The translations under genes were made by a program, and so were the position numbers. Of a DNA stretch of 30,174 bases, positions 15,772 to 24,010 are shown in pieces. The stretch spans positions 1-30,174 of the forward strand of contig DAOWNK010000005.1 in assembly GCA_030642635.1 (NCBI GenBank), written 5' to 3'. The notes beneath the pieces were generated by a model. It ran no database searches, was not told the DNA's origin, and saw only the letters and a list, made by a program, of their open reading frames with translations. Position 1 is the stretch's first letter; every line of letters begins with the position of its first letter. Origin of the DNA: Pirellulales bacterium. GTDB taxonomy: Bacteria; Planctomycetota; Planctomycetia; Pirellulales; Thermoguttaceae.

Positions 15772-16968
15772 ATGTATCTTTCACGTTTCGGTGTGAAAAA
15801 CTACAAGTGCCTGGGCGAGATCGACATTCCGTTGACACCCATTCACGTGTTGATCGGCGAGAACGACGCCGGCAAGACGAGCCTGCTGGAGGCGATGGCG
15901 GCGTTTTTCGCAAGTTCGGATCGGGATCTGTGCAGCATATTCCCCGAGCCTTGGGATGGGCGTGAATTGGTGCTTCATGAAAGTCGCAACCCTAGAATTG
16001 AGCTTTGGGGAGAATTGGAAGATACGGCGTCCGAGTCTGATGAATTAGCCGGCCCTATATTTCGATATGGAATCGCTGTCGACTTTCCGAAAAAGGGACG
16101 AAATTGTGGCCTATCCGGAGACTGGATCGAGCAGCAAGGGAAACGCCAAGAGCTATCCAGCGCACGGCAACAAACAACCGTTAAACTTTTCAAGCAGGGC
16201 CATAATATCCGTAAGGATATTCGTCAAGAGGCAGATATGATTTCCAACGTGTTGAAGCCTGCGCACAAATACGGGCTGAATCCGAAACTGATGGCCATTC
16301 CTGCTGTAATCGATCCGGCTCGAATGTTCAGGTTGGACCCAGACGGCTTTGGCTTGCCGACATTGCTAGGTGACATTTCAGATTATGAGCCGGAGTTGTC
16401 TATTCATCTGCGCAAGGAATTTTGTAGCTTCTTCCCGCAATTCAGAAACGTCCGAGTTGAGTCGGAAGATGCTCTACAAAGGCGTTATACGCCAGACGGC
16501 ATGCACACTTTTGGCACAGGCGCTGGGAAAGGAATATATTTCGAGACCCAAAGCGGCGAGAAAATCCGTGCACGACAGGCCTCCGACGGTGCGATCCTGT
16601 TTTTGGGGTTCCTGGCGCTTGCTCACTTACCCGACCCGCCGAAACTTTTGCTGATCGAGGAGCCGGAAAATGGTATCTATCCAAAGCGGCTCGGCGAGGT
16701 CATCGAGTTGTTAAAGGAGTTGGTAAACCGCACCGAGGGCGTTCGATTTCCGCAGATCATCATGTCGACACATTCGCCTTATGTGCTGAGCTTATTCGAG
16801 CCGGAAGAGGTAACGTTCCTGAGCCGGCCGCCGGACAATCCGGACGGCCCGGTACGCGCCCGGCCGTTGCGGGATGCTAAGAACATCAAGGAACGCATGG
16901 CCGACGGGTTCTACCTCGGCGAGTTGTGGTACAACTTGAGTGAGGAGGATCTGTTTGGTGAATCGTGA
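15772..16968 (+). CDS. OLD-like/ABC-type AAA ATPase of a candidate defence pair
   Basis: This 398-residue protein opens with FGVKNYKCLGEIDIPL and Walker A GENDAGKT (29-36), the pattern of RecF/SMC-like AAA_15/AAA_21 ATPases found in OLD, RloA and AbiLi proteins. Later come a signature-like RQASDGAILFLGFLALAHL, Walker B LLLIEEPENG (ending about 301) and the D/H-loop STHSPYVLSL (from 332). It lacks a TOPRIM nuclease domain of its own; the next gene, overlapping by 11 bases, seems to supply it. This ATPase plus separate nuclease plan is typical of anti-phage systems such as AbiL, RloAB-like and PARIS. The ATG at 15772 follows AAGGAG. Its codons look more AT-rich than the flanking genes, hinting at transfer. 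Confidence 0.85.
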   Translation: MYLSRFGVKNYKCLGEIDIPLTPIHVLIGENDAGKTSLLEAMAAFFASSDRDLCSIFPEPWDGRELVLHESRNPRIELWGELEDTASESDELAGPIFRYGIAVDFPKKGRNCGLSGDWIEQQGKRQELSSARQQTTVKLFKQGHNIRKDIRQEADMISNVLKPAHKYGLNPKLMAIPAVIDPARMFRLDPDGFGLPTLLGDISDYEPELSIHLRKEFCSFFPQFRNVRVESEDALQRRYTPDGMHTFGTGAGKGIYFETQSGEKIRARQASDGAILFLGFLALAHLPDPPKLLLIEEPENGIYPKRLGEVIELLKELVNRTEGVRFPQIIMSTHSPYVLSLFEPEEVTFLSRPPDNPDGPVRARPLRDAKNIKERMADGFYLGELWYNLSEEDLFGES

Positions 16969-17626
16969 GCAACGCGTTGTTATAGAGGTATTCGGCGAGG
17001 GAAAGACGGACGTGGGGCACGATCCGAAACCGCAGCGGCCGACGAAAGGCGTTGTGCCGATTCTGTTGGATCGCTTGTGCGGCAAGCCGAAGACGATGTT
17101 GGTCAAGCGTTATGGAATTCCGTTCCTTCAGAACATTAAGGTTAGCGGCCGAGGGTACAAGCAAAAGGCCGAAGCTGCGAGGAAACAGGCCAGACGGAAC
17201 GGATCGCATGCTGTGGTATTTGTGGTGGATTCGGAAGGTGACTTGAAGGCGAGGAGCAAAACATTGAAGGAAGGGCGAGATGCCGGACCCTCACACCCTC
17301 CTAAGGCTGTCGGCGTTGCTCATCCGTGCATAGAAAGTTGGTTGCTGACAGATGCGGCGGCAATTCGCCGTGCGCTGGACTTGTCAAGAACGCCGGAGAT
17401 TCCCGACGAACCTGAAAAACTGCTCGCTCCGTCTCAAAACCGAGAGAATAACCCGAAAACCGTGTTGCGCGATATATACGGACAGTCCAAGAAAGAACTG
17501 CCGACCAAAGACAAAGATAGAATTGTCGCAGCCATGAACGACATGAACCTGGTTCGGGAGCGTTGTCCGCTGGGTTTCGCACCGTTTGTCGACGAGGTGC
17601 AGCAGCACATCCGTCCGCTGTTTTGA
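16958..17626 (+). CDS. TOPRIM-like partner protein (RloB/DUF4276-like)
   Basis: This 222-residue protein begins VVIEVFGEGKTD (E14 in the EGKTD motif), then VVFVVDSEGD with D91, E93 and D95, matching the E...DxD acidic pattern of TOPRIM nuclease or phosphotransfer folds. HPCIESWLLTDAAAIRRALD is close to the CxExWLL motif of RloB/DUF4276-type proteins that accompany OLD-like ATPases. GTG 16958 is chosen as start because GAGGAGG lies 9 bases upstream. It overlaps the ATPase gene by 11 bases, so the two are translated together. It is probably the effector (nucleic acid cleavage) of the pair. Exact family cannot be settled without a profile search. Confidence 0.75.
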   Translation: MNREQRVVIEVFGEGKTDVGHDPKPQRPTKGVVPILLDRLCGKPKTMLVKRYGIPFLQNIKVSGRGYKQKAEAARKQARRNGSHAVVFVVDSEGDLKARSKTLKEGRDAGPSHPPKAVGVAHPCIESWLLTDAAAIRRALDLSRTPEIPDEPEKLLAPSQNRENNPKTVLRDIYGQSKKELPTKDKDRIVAAMNDMNLVRERCPLGFAPFVDEVQQHIRPLF

Positions 17627-17642
17627 GTCGCGGGCAGGCTAT

Positions 17643-17690
17643 GGCGCGACCAACGCAAAGCGGATTCGCCTAGGCGCGACCACCGGTCGC
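17643..17690. repeat. Small direct repeat and hairpin after the ATPase/TOPRIM pair
   Basis: GGCGCGACCA occurs twice (17643-17652 and 17673-17682). The second copy runs into a hairpin GCGACC-ACC-GGTCGC (17676-17690). It lies between the defence-like pair and hemX and could be a weak transcript end or another short repeat family. Confidence 0.4.
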
Positions 17691-17716
17691 GGCTTTATAT
17701 TGGAGTTTCTCGATCC

Positions 17717-18553
17717 ATGCTATCCGGTGTCGGCATAATCTGTTTCGCCGCCAGTTATTCGGTGGCGCTGCTATTGGAGCTATCGCGGCTGTTGTTTCGC
17801 AGCGGCATTCGCGGGGCGGTTATGCTGGGGTTCGCCGGGGCCGGGCTGGTCGCACACTCGGCGTTCTTGTACTACCGGGCGGTTGAGGCCGCCGGCGCGC
17901 CGCTTTCAAGCGAGCAGGATTGGTATCTGGTCGCCGCCTGGGTGCTGGTCGTAATGTATCTATATCTGGTCTATTACCATCCGAGGACATCCTTCGGACT
18001 GTTTCTGTTGCCGTTGGTGCTGGGGTTGATAGCCACGGCCGTGTTTTTCGCCAATGCAGAGCCGTTCGCCCGAGGGCCGGCATCGAAAATTTGGGGGATG
18101 ATTCACGGTTGCTCGATCGTGTTGGCCACCGTGGCCGTGTTCCTGGGGTTTATGGCCGGGGTGATGTACTTTTGGCAAACACAACGGCTGAAAAACAAAC
18201 TGCCGCCTGCGAAAGGACTGCGATTGCCCAGCCTCGAATGGCTCCAACATGCCAACTCGCGGACGATCGTCGTCGCGCTTATAACCATGGGCATCGGTAT
18301 ACTATCGGGCATGATTCTAAACCTGATGGGAGAGCATCCCGACGACGGTCGGGTGCCGTGGCACGACCCGGTTGTGCTGAGCACCACGGCGATGTTCGCT
18401 TGGTTGCTCGTTGCCGTTATCACCAGCGCAGTGTACCGACCAGTACGAGCCGGCCGCAAGGTGGCGTATCTGACGGTGGTCAGTTTCGTATTCCTGCTGA
18501 TCGCACTTGGCGTCGGGTTGTTTTTAGATACGCAACATGGAGGCCCCGCATGA
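17717..18553 (+). CDS. HemX/CcsA-like membrane protein
   Basis: This 278-residue protein is almost entirely made of hydrophobic helices (about eight), resembling the CcsA/ResC/HemX group of cytochrome c assembly and heme-pathway membrane proteins. Landmarks are the periplasmic loop before KIWGMIHGCSIVLATVAVFL, with a His in the helix region used for heme contact in CcsA. The tryptophan-rich WxWDxxE motif of true CcsA is not seen, so HemX is the better label. It overlaps hemA by ATGA, the usual hemX-hemA arrangement, where it is thought to affect glutamyl-tRNA reductase level. The ATG at 17717 has GGAG about 11 bases upstream. Confidence 0.8.
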   Translation: MLSGVGIICFAASYSVALLLELSRLLFRSGIRGAVMLGFAGAGLVAHSAFLYYRAVEAAGAPLSSEQDWYLVAAWVLVVMYLYLVYYHPRTSFGLFLLPLVLGLIATAVFFANAEPFARGPASKIWGMIHGCSIVLATVAVFLGFMAGVMYFWQTQRLKNKLPPAKGLRLPSLEWLQHANSRTIVVALITMGIGILSGMILNLMGEHPDDGRVPWHDPVVLSTTAMFAWLLVAVITSAVYRPVRAGRKVAYLTVVSFVFLLIALGVGLFLDTQHGGPA

Positions 18554-19824
18554 AGTTTCAGGTCGTCGGCTGTAGTCATCACTGCACACCGATCGCATTG
18601 CGTGAGCGGCTGGCATTCAGCCCGGAGCGGGTGCACGACGCTCTGGACCGCTGGCGTCTGGAGTTTCCGGGTGTGGAGATAGTGCTGCTTTCGACCTGCA
18701 ATCGCGTGGAGGTTTACTGTGCGGCCGCCGAGGCCGCCGTAGTGCCGGACCGCCGGCGGGTTGCAGAGTTTCTTGCACGGTTTCATGGCCTCGATACATC
18801 CGATCTGCTCGATTGCCTTTACCGGTACGTCGATCAAGAGGCGATCCATCACCTGTTTACCGTGGCGAGCAGTCTGGACAGCATGGTTCTGGGCGAGTCG
18901 CAGATTCTCTCTCAGGTGAAGCAGGCCTATCAGGCGGCCGCCGAATGTGAGAGCACCGGTCTGCTTACGCACGCGGCGTTTCAGGCGGCCGTGCGAGTCG
19001 CACGACGTGTGGCGACCGAGACGGCAATTCACCGGCGTCGCGTCAGCATCCCAAGCGTGGCGGTGGCCGATTTCGCCAAGCAGATATTCGAACGGTTCGA
19101 CGACAAGCACACCGTGGTGATCGGCGCCGGCGAGATGGCCGAAGAAACGCTGCGGTATTTACAAGACGAAGGTGTACGTCGGGTAACGGTGGTCAACCGC
19201 AGCTTCGAGCGTGCCGTTGAGCTTGCCCAAGTGTGGCAAGGCCGTCCGGTGCAGTGGGAACAGCTCGACGAGGCGCTTGCCACGGCCGACCTGGTCATAA
19301 GCACCACCGGCGCCGGCGAGCCGATAGTAACGGCCGAGCAATTCAAACGAATCGAACGATCGCGCGGCGATCGGCCGCTGTTCATACTCGACCTGGCAGT
19401 GCCTCGCGATTTCGATCCGGCGATCGGAGAGCGTGAAGATGTATATCTCTACTCGATCGACGACCTGCAAGCGGCCTGTGAGCGGAATCGTCGTCAGCGT
19501 GACAAAGAATTGCCCGGGGCGATGCGGATCGTCCAGCATGAGACGGTCCGCTTCATGGCCCAGCAGCACCATCGGGCCGCCGGCGGGGTGATTGAACAAC
19601 TCCGCGATGGTTTGCAGCAGCCGAAGGAAGAGGAGCTACAGCGGTTGTTGAACAAATTGCCCGATCTGGACGATAGTTCCCGAGACGAGATACGCCGCTC
19701 GTTCGACCGGCTGGTAAACAAGCTGCTGCACCGGCCGTTGGCATCGCTTCGGGACGAATCGCGTCACGGGATACCGCACGTGCTGCTGGATGCCATTTCG
19801 CGGTTGTTTCGGTTGAAGGATTGA
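18550..19824 (+). CDS. hemA: Glutamyl-tRNA reductase
   Basis: This 424-residue NADPH-dependent enzyme reduces glutamyl-tRNA to glutamate-1-semialdehyde, the first committed step of C5 heme synthesis. Landmarks are VVGCSHHCTPIALRERLAF at the N-terminus, the catalytic cysteine C50 in STCNRVEVY, GESQILSQVKQAY, the NADPH-binding VVIGAGEMAEETLRYL, STTGAGEPI and FILDLAVPRDFDP, then the C-terminal dimerisation helices ending HGIPHVLLDAISRLFRL. ATG 18550 overlaps the hemX stop; a longer upstream frame is only the shadow of hemX. Length is normal. Its stop is 2 bases from the end of the truncated PIN toxin remnant on the other strand. Confidence 0.96.
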   Translation: MKFQVVGCSHHCTPIALRERLAFSPERVHDALDRWRLEFPGVEIVLLSTCNRVEVYCAAAEAAVVPDRRRVAEFLARFHGLDTSDLLDCLYRYVDQEAIHHLFTVASSLDSMVLGESQILSQVKQAYQAAAECESTGLLTHAAFQAAVRVARRVATETAIHRRRVSIPSVAVADFAKQIFERFDDKHTVVIGAGEMAEETLRYLQDEGVRRVTVVNRSFERAVELAQVWQGRPVQWEQLDEALATADLVISTTGAGEPIVTAEQFKRIERSRGDRPLFILDLAVPRDFDPAIGEREDVYLYSIDDLQAACERNRRQRDKELPGAMRIVQHETVRFMAQQHHRAAGGVIEQLRDGLQQPKEEELQRLLNKLPDLDDSSRDEIRRSFDRLVNKLLHRPLASLRDESRHGIPHVLLDAISRLFRLKD

Positions 19825-19826
19825 AA

Positions 19827-19883
19827 TTATGGACAGTTCAACAGCGCGATCCAGTAGAACGTGTCCGCAAAGACTTCGGTCAC
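19827..19883 (-). pseudogene. Truncated PIN-domain (VapC-like) toxin start, 18 codons
   Basis: A GTG that shares its first base with the antitoxin stop (TAGTG) opens the frame VTEVFADTFYWIALLNCP, then TAA at 19827. FADTFYWIALLN is the typical first strand and helix of PIN-domain toxins, including the first active-site Asp. A full toxin has about 130-150 residues, so only the opening remains. The cut falls 2 bases from the hemA stop, so a deletion probably removed the rest. The peptide cannot be a nuclease. Confidence 0.75.
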
Positions 19884-20164
19884 TATTGGTCACCTTCCTT
19901 CGGTGCGCCGTGGAGATAATGATCGTGATTCATCGCAAAGTCTGACGGCAGCCCGTGAATGTTTTGCTCGTGTGCGAAGCGGGCCAGATCCTTGGCAATT
20001 TCTGGAACCACCGGAACGAATAAATCATCGTCGGCCGGCTTACGGTCGGCATCGGACGACTGTACGACAATAACATCCGCCTTGCCGGGTATTAGATGTA
20101 TTCCTTCCGGCGGATGTATTGTCTGATCTTCGCTGATCTCAGCGGTAAAGCGTGTGGTTGACAT
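19883..20164 (-). CDS. Orphan antitoxin-like small protein
   Basis: This 93-residue protein starts MSTTRFTAEISEDQTIHPPE, an AbrB-like short beta-strand opening, and ends with LPSDFAMNHDHYLHG, a tail I associate with small planctomycete proteins that sit directly upstream of PIN toxins. Antitoxins of this type bind the toxin and their own promoter. ATG 20164 has GAGGGG 8 bases upstream. The stop codon overlaps the start of the toxin remnant, as in an intact toxin-antitoxin operon, but the toxin has been lost. It may persist as a passive remnant or protect against related toxins elsewhere in the genome. The function is inferred from layout. Confidence 0.65.
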   Translation of the reverse strand: MSTTRFTAEISEDQTIHPPEGIHLIPGKADVIVVQSSDADRKPADDDLFVPVVPEIAKDLARFAHEQNIHGLPSDFAMNHDHYLHGAPKEGDQ

Positions 20165-20227
20165 GATCAAACCCCTCGTTTCATATTGCAATTCCTCAAT
20201 ATATCTTATTGTACCATTGTGTATCCG

Positions 20228-21496
20228 TTACGTCGAGCACTCTGGAATCACTTCACCGCGGATCAGGTCTTCGAACGTTTCTCTGGCGCGGATTAAGTGT
20301 GCGCGGCCGTCGTGGATGAGCACCTCTGCGGCCAACGGGCGGGAGTTGTAGTTCGAGCCCATCACAAAGCCGTAGGCGCCGGCACACTCGACGACCAGAA
20401 ACTCGCCGACGGCGGCCTCCGGCAACCGCCGCGTGACGACGTAGCCGCCCTCCTCCTGGGTGAAAATATCGCCCGACTCGCACAACGGGCCGCCGACGAT
20501 CACGTCTTGCTCCGGCCGGTTCATATCGCCGTCGGACGGGACGATCGACATCGGATGGTACGCACCGTAGATGATCGGTCGGGCAAGGTTGTTAAAGCCG
20601 GCGTCGAGCAGGTAGAACACGTTGTCGGCCTGACGCTTGACCGCCCGAATCTCGGCGATCAGAAAACCGCTCTCTGCGACGAGGTATCTGCCAGGCTCAG
20701 TCTCCAATCGGACCGGGTGGCCGAACTGCGATTCGAGCCGCTTTCTCGTGTCATCCCACAGCATGTAGTATGCGTTCAGATCGACGCGATCATCACCCTC
20801 ACGATACGGGACCGGCAGTCCGCCGCCCGTGCTGATCGAATGGACCGAATCGCCAACCTCCATCGCAACCCGCTCCATGGCCGAGCAGACCTCTCGAAGG
20901 TGTTCCAGATCGGCGCCGGAACCGATGTGCATGTGCAAGCCGGAAACTATAAGGCGATGCCGTGCGGCCAACTCCAGGCAATCGGCGAGCTGCTCGTGCC
21001 AGATGCCGTGCTTCGATTGTTTGCCGCCGGTGTTGGTCTTTCGGTTGTGTCCGTGACCGAAGCCCGGATTGATACGCAGCGTGATCTCTCGCCCGGCCGC
21101 CCGGCCGCCGAACTGCTCGATCATGTCGGTCGAGCCGCAGTTGACGTGAATGCTGCGATCGACGCACAAATCGAGCGACTCGGCGTCGAAGATATCGGCC
21201 GTGTATACGATCGGCGGCGGGCAGCCGTCGATTTGGTATCCGGCAGCCAGCGCCCGACGCATCTCGAACGCACTTACTGCATCTACCAGCGCACCTTGGC
21301 GACGTAGCAGGTCGAGGATCGCCAGGTTCGAGCACGCCTTCTGGGCGTAGCGGACGTGGTCAAAGGCGACCAGGTCGGTAAGCCTGCGTGCGATCACCGC
21401 AGCGTCGTAAACGAACACGGGCGTGTCGAACCGTCGAGCCAACTCAGCCACGGAGACGCCGGCAATTTCGGTGCGCGATGTGGGGAAAGTAGACAT
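20228..21496 (-). CDS. lysA: Diaminopimelate decarboxylase
   Basis: This 422-residue PLP enzyme of fold type III removes CO2 from meso-diaminopimelate to give lysine. The PLP lysine is K53 in VRYAQKACSN. Other landmarks are LHMHIGSGADLEHL, the phosphate-binding STGGGLPVPY, ETEPGRYLVAESG, and the second active-site segment GGPLCESGDIF with the catalytic Cys. The ATG at 21496 is chosen since homology begins shortly after MSTFPTS; the frame upstream runs through a repeat. Length is normal. No lysine riboswitch is evident in the short leader. It is not in an operon with dapF or other dap genes here. Confidence 0.95.
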   Translation of the reverse strand: MSTFPTSRTEIAGVSVAELARRFDTPVFVYDAAVIARRLTDLVAFDHVRYAQKACSNLAILDLLRRQGALVDAVSAFEMRRALAAGYQIDGCPPPIVYTADIFDAESLDLCVDRSIHVNCGSTDMIEQFGGRAAGREITLRINPGFGHGHNRKTNTGGKQSKHGIWHEQLADCLELAARHRLIVSGLHMHIGSGADLEHLREVCSAMERVAMEVGDSVHSISTGGGLPVPYREGDDRVDLNAYYMLWDDTRKRLESQFGHPVRLETEPGRYLVAESGFLIAEIRAVKRQADNVFYLLDAGFNNLARPIIYGAYHPMSIVPSDGDMNRPEQDVIVGGPLCESGDIFTQEEGGYVVTRRLPEAAVGEFLVVECAGAYGFVMGSNYNSRPLAAEVLIHDGRAHLIRARETFEDLIRGEVIPECST

Positions 21497-21527
21497 GGGT
21501 AGTTGGTAGTAGATAGTGGATAGGTCA

Positions 21528-21553
21528 TTTAGCCGCCGTGCTTGCACGGCGCG
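21528..21553. repeat. TTTAGCC-type hairpin repeat, copy 1
   Basis: TTTAGCC followed by the hairpin GCCGTGC/GCACGGC. It is the same 26-base element as at 25735-25760 except for two positions that are paired in the stem (T/A here, A/T there), and is related to the pair at 27315-27396. It lies just upstream of lysA. Confidence 0.8.
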
Positions 21554-21566
21554 CCGGTAGTGCCAC

Positions 21567-21608
21567 AAAAAAGGCGGCACTGGGCGCTGGTTTATGCCCG
21601 GTGCCGCC
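21567..21608 (-). terminator. Rho-independent terminator of the large exported protein gene
   Basis: On the minus strand GGCGGCACCGGGC pairs with GCCCAGTGCCGCC (13 pairs, one G-T) around a 10-base loop and is followed directly by six T. It lies 21 bases after the stop at 21630 and between that gene and lysA. Confidence 0.85.
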
Positions 21609-21629
21609 CGGTTCGTTCATGGGGTTACG

Positions 21630-23336
21630 TTAAAAAGGATTGTCTTCGGCCGGGGCTGAAGTTGCACCACCGGGAGGCATTGCACCGGCCATCTGGCCCG
21701 CCTGGCCGATCAGCTTCAAAATGCCCTCCTCGATCTCAATCCGCGTGCTGGCGCCGTTTGGTATCGGCTTGGTGGTCATCGTAATGTGATCCTTGCCGGA
21801 CAATTGCTTCAACAGGCCGACGAGCATAGCGGGCATCTGCTTAACCATGTCATCACCTGCGGTCTCGGCGACCCACTTGACAATCGGTGTTACGGTAACA
21901 ACGACCCGTGCCGGCGGGACGGTCTTGCCCGTTTCCGACTCAGATTTATCGATCGCTTCCTTTAGCAGTTTCAGCGGATCGCTGCCGGCGGCCAGGTACG
22001 CACTGTCGTTGCCGATCCCGACCACTACGGTCAGCGTTTCGCCGAGCAGCTTGGCGACTTCTTCCTCTGTATCCGGCACAGTAACGGACATAACGTGGAA
22101 GCGGATGCCCTGGTAAGTCTCCGCATCGAGTTTGGTTGCCTTGGCCACGTCGGGGTTTTCCTGCTGGGCCAGTTGTGCAAGTTGCTTGACGACCTTTTCC
22201 AGCTTGGCGGTTTCGGCCAGCGCCATGCCGGCGGCGAAATTGATTGCGCCTGGGTCAAGCGTCAGGACTATCCCTAAGTCTACCTTTTTGCTCTCGATCG
22301 ACTTATCGAGCACGTCCAGCAGGTCGTTGATCAGGCCGGTGGCCAGTTCAAGCTCCTCGTCGGAAAGCCCCTCTTCTTTAAGCCCCGCCAGCGCGATGGT
22401 GCGTACGTCGGCAATGTTGCTTTTGGCCTGGGCGACGTCGGCATCTGAGAGCGTACCGACTCGGATGGCAGTCATTGCAGCCCCTGGCATCTCGAACCCG
22501 GCAAAATTCGTCTTGCCTGGCACGATCTGTGCGAACCGTTCAGCCAACGTCGTGCCGCTTTGGGCTGTAATATCGATGTCCAGATAACTCGTGCCGCTGT
22601 TGCGATCTACTGCCAGGCCAAGCAGCAACTCGTCCAACTCGTTGATCATCGCTACGGCCTGATCGATCGCCTTTTTGGTCATGCCGGTACGGATTGCATA
22701 GTCGTCGTCGTCTTCGCCGGGCATCTGCTGCATGCCGATCTGGGTACCCACCTTCATCTGTTCGATTAACATCTGTCGGATCGGCTGCGGGATGTTTTTG
22801 ATCGACGCGCGCACTGCAATGTCGTACTTCTTGTGCAACCCGGCCAACAACACAACCGGATCGTCGGGCAAATCTTCCAGGCCCTCGGCGCTTTGGGCGA
22901 TCAGCGCCCAACCGTCTTTTTCCTTGACGTAAAGGTTTTGTCCTTCCTTGGTGATTTTCAGCACCCCATCGTCGACCTCTTCCGACTCGATGTCGAACTT
23001 CTCGACCACGGCCATCAATGCCTTCAGATCGGTAACCGGGATGAACCCGAATACGGGGAACTCTTGGCCGTCGGTTTGGACCACCATTCCCCAGGGTTTC
23101 GACTTATCCAATCCGGCCAGTCCCTTGCCTTGAGTCATCAAGGTCAGCAATCCTTCCATGCCCTGGGCCAGGCCCGGGTTGCCGCCCAGCTTGCCGAGGA
23201 AATCCAAATCGGCTCGAATCTCGTCGTAGCCTGAAAACGCAACGGTCACCAGGGTGGTTTTCTCTTGGGCCGAGCAGATGCCCGAGGCGCCCAACAGGAT
23301 CGCAATAGCCAGTGTAGATAATAGGGTCTTTTGCAT
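21630..23336 (-). CDS. Large exported protein of unknown function
   Basis: This 568-residue protein begins with a signal peptide (MQKTLLSTLAIAILLGASGI, cleavage probably after CSA). The mature part has repeated alpha/beta-type segments such as SKPWGMVVQTDGQEFPVFGF and FIPVTDLKALM, seen in exported planctomycete proteins of unknown role, and a low-complexity C-terminus (AGAMPPGGATSAPAEDNPF). No catalytic motif, membrane anchor or lipobox is visible, so it is likely periplasmic or secreted. ATG 23336 is chosen for its AAGGAGA ribosome site and the signal peptide; the open frame upstream lacks both. A strong terminator follows, and nested inverted repeats lie upstream. Confidence 0.75.
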   Translation of the reverse strand: MQKTLLSTLAIAILLGASGICSAQEKTTLVTVAFSGYDEIRADLDFLGKLGGNPGLAQGMEGLLTLMTQGKGLAGLDKSKPWGMVVQTDGQEFPVFGFIPVTDLKALMAVVEKFDIESEEVDDGVLKITKEGQNLYVKEKDGWALIAQSAEGLEDLPDDPVVLLAGLHKKYDIAVRASIKNIPQPIRQMLIEQMKVGTQIGMQQMPGEDDDDYAIRTGMTKKAIDQAVAMINELDELLLGLAVDRNSGTSYLDIDITAQSGTTLAERFAQIVPGKTNFAGFEMPGAAMTAIRVGTLSDADVAQAKSNIADVRTIALAGLKEEGLSDEELELATGLINDLLDVLDKSIESKKVDLGIVLTLDPGAINFAAGMALAETAKLEKVVKQLAQLAQQENPDVAKATKLDAETYQGIRFHVMSVTVPDTEEEVAKLLGETLTVVVGIGNDSAYLAAGSDPLKLLKEAIDKSESETGKTVPPARVVVTVTPIVKWVAETAGDDMVKQMPAMLVGLLKQLSGKDHITMTTKPIPNGASTRIEIEEGILKLIGQAGQMAGAMPPGGATSAPAEDNPF

Positions 23337-23364
23337 GATTGGTTCTCCTTTGTGAAAATTGGAT

Positions 23365-23543
23365 AACACTTCAGCCAATTAAAATCGGTTTGGGATTTTC
23401 ATTTATAGCCCTGGCCGGTAGGCCCGGGATGTTTTGAATTACCAAGGTATTATGTTATTTGGTTGGCAGAGCGTCCCGGGCCTACCGGCCAGGGCTATGA
23501 ATGTTGAATTTACGTGGATTACATTTCAATTGGCTGAAGTGTT
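23365..23543. repeat. Nested inverted repeats upstream of the exported protein gene
   Basis: The outer arms AACACTTCAGCCAATT (23365-23380) and its exact inverse (23528-23543) enclose inner arms of 30 bases (23400-23429 and 23474-23503) with one mismatch; 25 of those 30 are a perfect match (starting ATAGCCCTGGCCGGTAGG). Each inner arm holds a small palindrome GGCC-GGTA-GGCC. The inner spacer of 44 bases is AT-rich. The layout resembles a REP pair or small non-autonomous element that also carried flanking sequence, between infA and the exported protein gene. Confidence 0.75.
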
Positions 23544-23608
23544 GTGAAATTGGATTCTTGCCTTCCACCTTAACTCTAATCCCTAATTCCCAATCCCTAC
23601 AAAACTGT

Positions 23609-23830
23609 TTACCGCTCTCGGTAAGTAATTCGGCCCTTGGTAAGATCGTATGGCGAGAGTTCGACGGTCACCTTATCGCCCGGGACGATGCGGATGAAAT
23701 GCTTGCGCATCTTGCCGGCCACGTGGGCAATGATCTTGTGACCGTTGTCCAATTGGACGCGAAATCGGGTGTTTGCAAGCGCCTCGGTAACAACGCCTTC
23801 AACTTCAATGGCTTCTTCTTTTTTGGCCAT
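23609..23830 (-). CDS. infA: Translation initiation factor IF-1
   Basis: This 73-residue OB-fold protein matches IF-1 throughout: AIEVEGVVTEALANTRFRV, then LDNGHKIIAHVAGKMRKHFI and RIVPGDKVTVELSPYDLTKG, ending RITYRER. It binds the 30S A site with IF-2 and IF-3 at translation start. The ATG at 23830 gives the standard length; an upstream in-frame ATG at 23875 would add 15 unrelated residues. It stands alone, not in a ribosomal protein operon. Confidence 0.97.
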   Translation of the reverse strand: MAKKEEAIEVEGVVTEALANTRFRVQLDNGHKIIAHVAGKMRKHFIRIVPGDKVTVELSPYDLTKGRITYRER

Positions 23831-24010
23831 AATGGAAACGCAACTTTCAACTATACGACGTATAAAAGCGTGCATTTTACCATTCTAGGGCTGGTCGGCA
23901 ACCCATAGTGTTTGTCTATACGCCTCAAAAGCGACAATTTCCTTATAATGTTCCCGTATCGTACGTTTATGCCACTTCGTCGGGGGGGGCCGCAACTCTT
24001 TTGGGTAATT

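Noticed and set aside
17920..18549. Long N-terminal extension of hemA
   Set aside because: It is the shadow of hemX in another frame; glutamyl-tRNA reductase similarity begins at 18550.
18103..19110. Minus-strand ORF of 335 codons opposite hemX/hemA
   Set aside because: Antisense shadow without any family features.
20297..21307. Plus-strand ORF of 336 codons opposite lysA
   Set aside because: Antisense shadow; lysA has all active-site motifs.
23365..23543. CRISPR-like repeat array
   Set aside because: The repeats are inverted and nested, not direct and evenly spaced.
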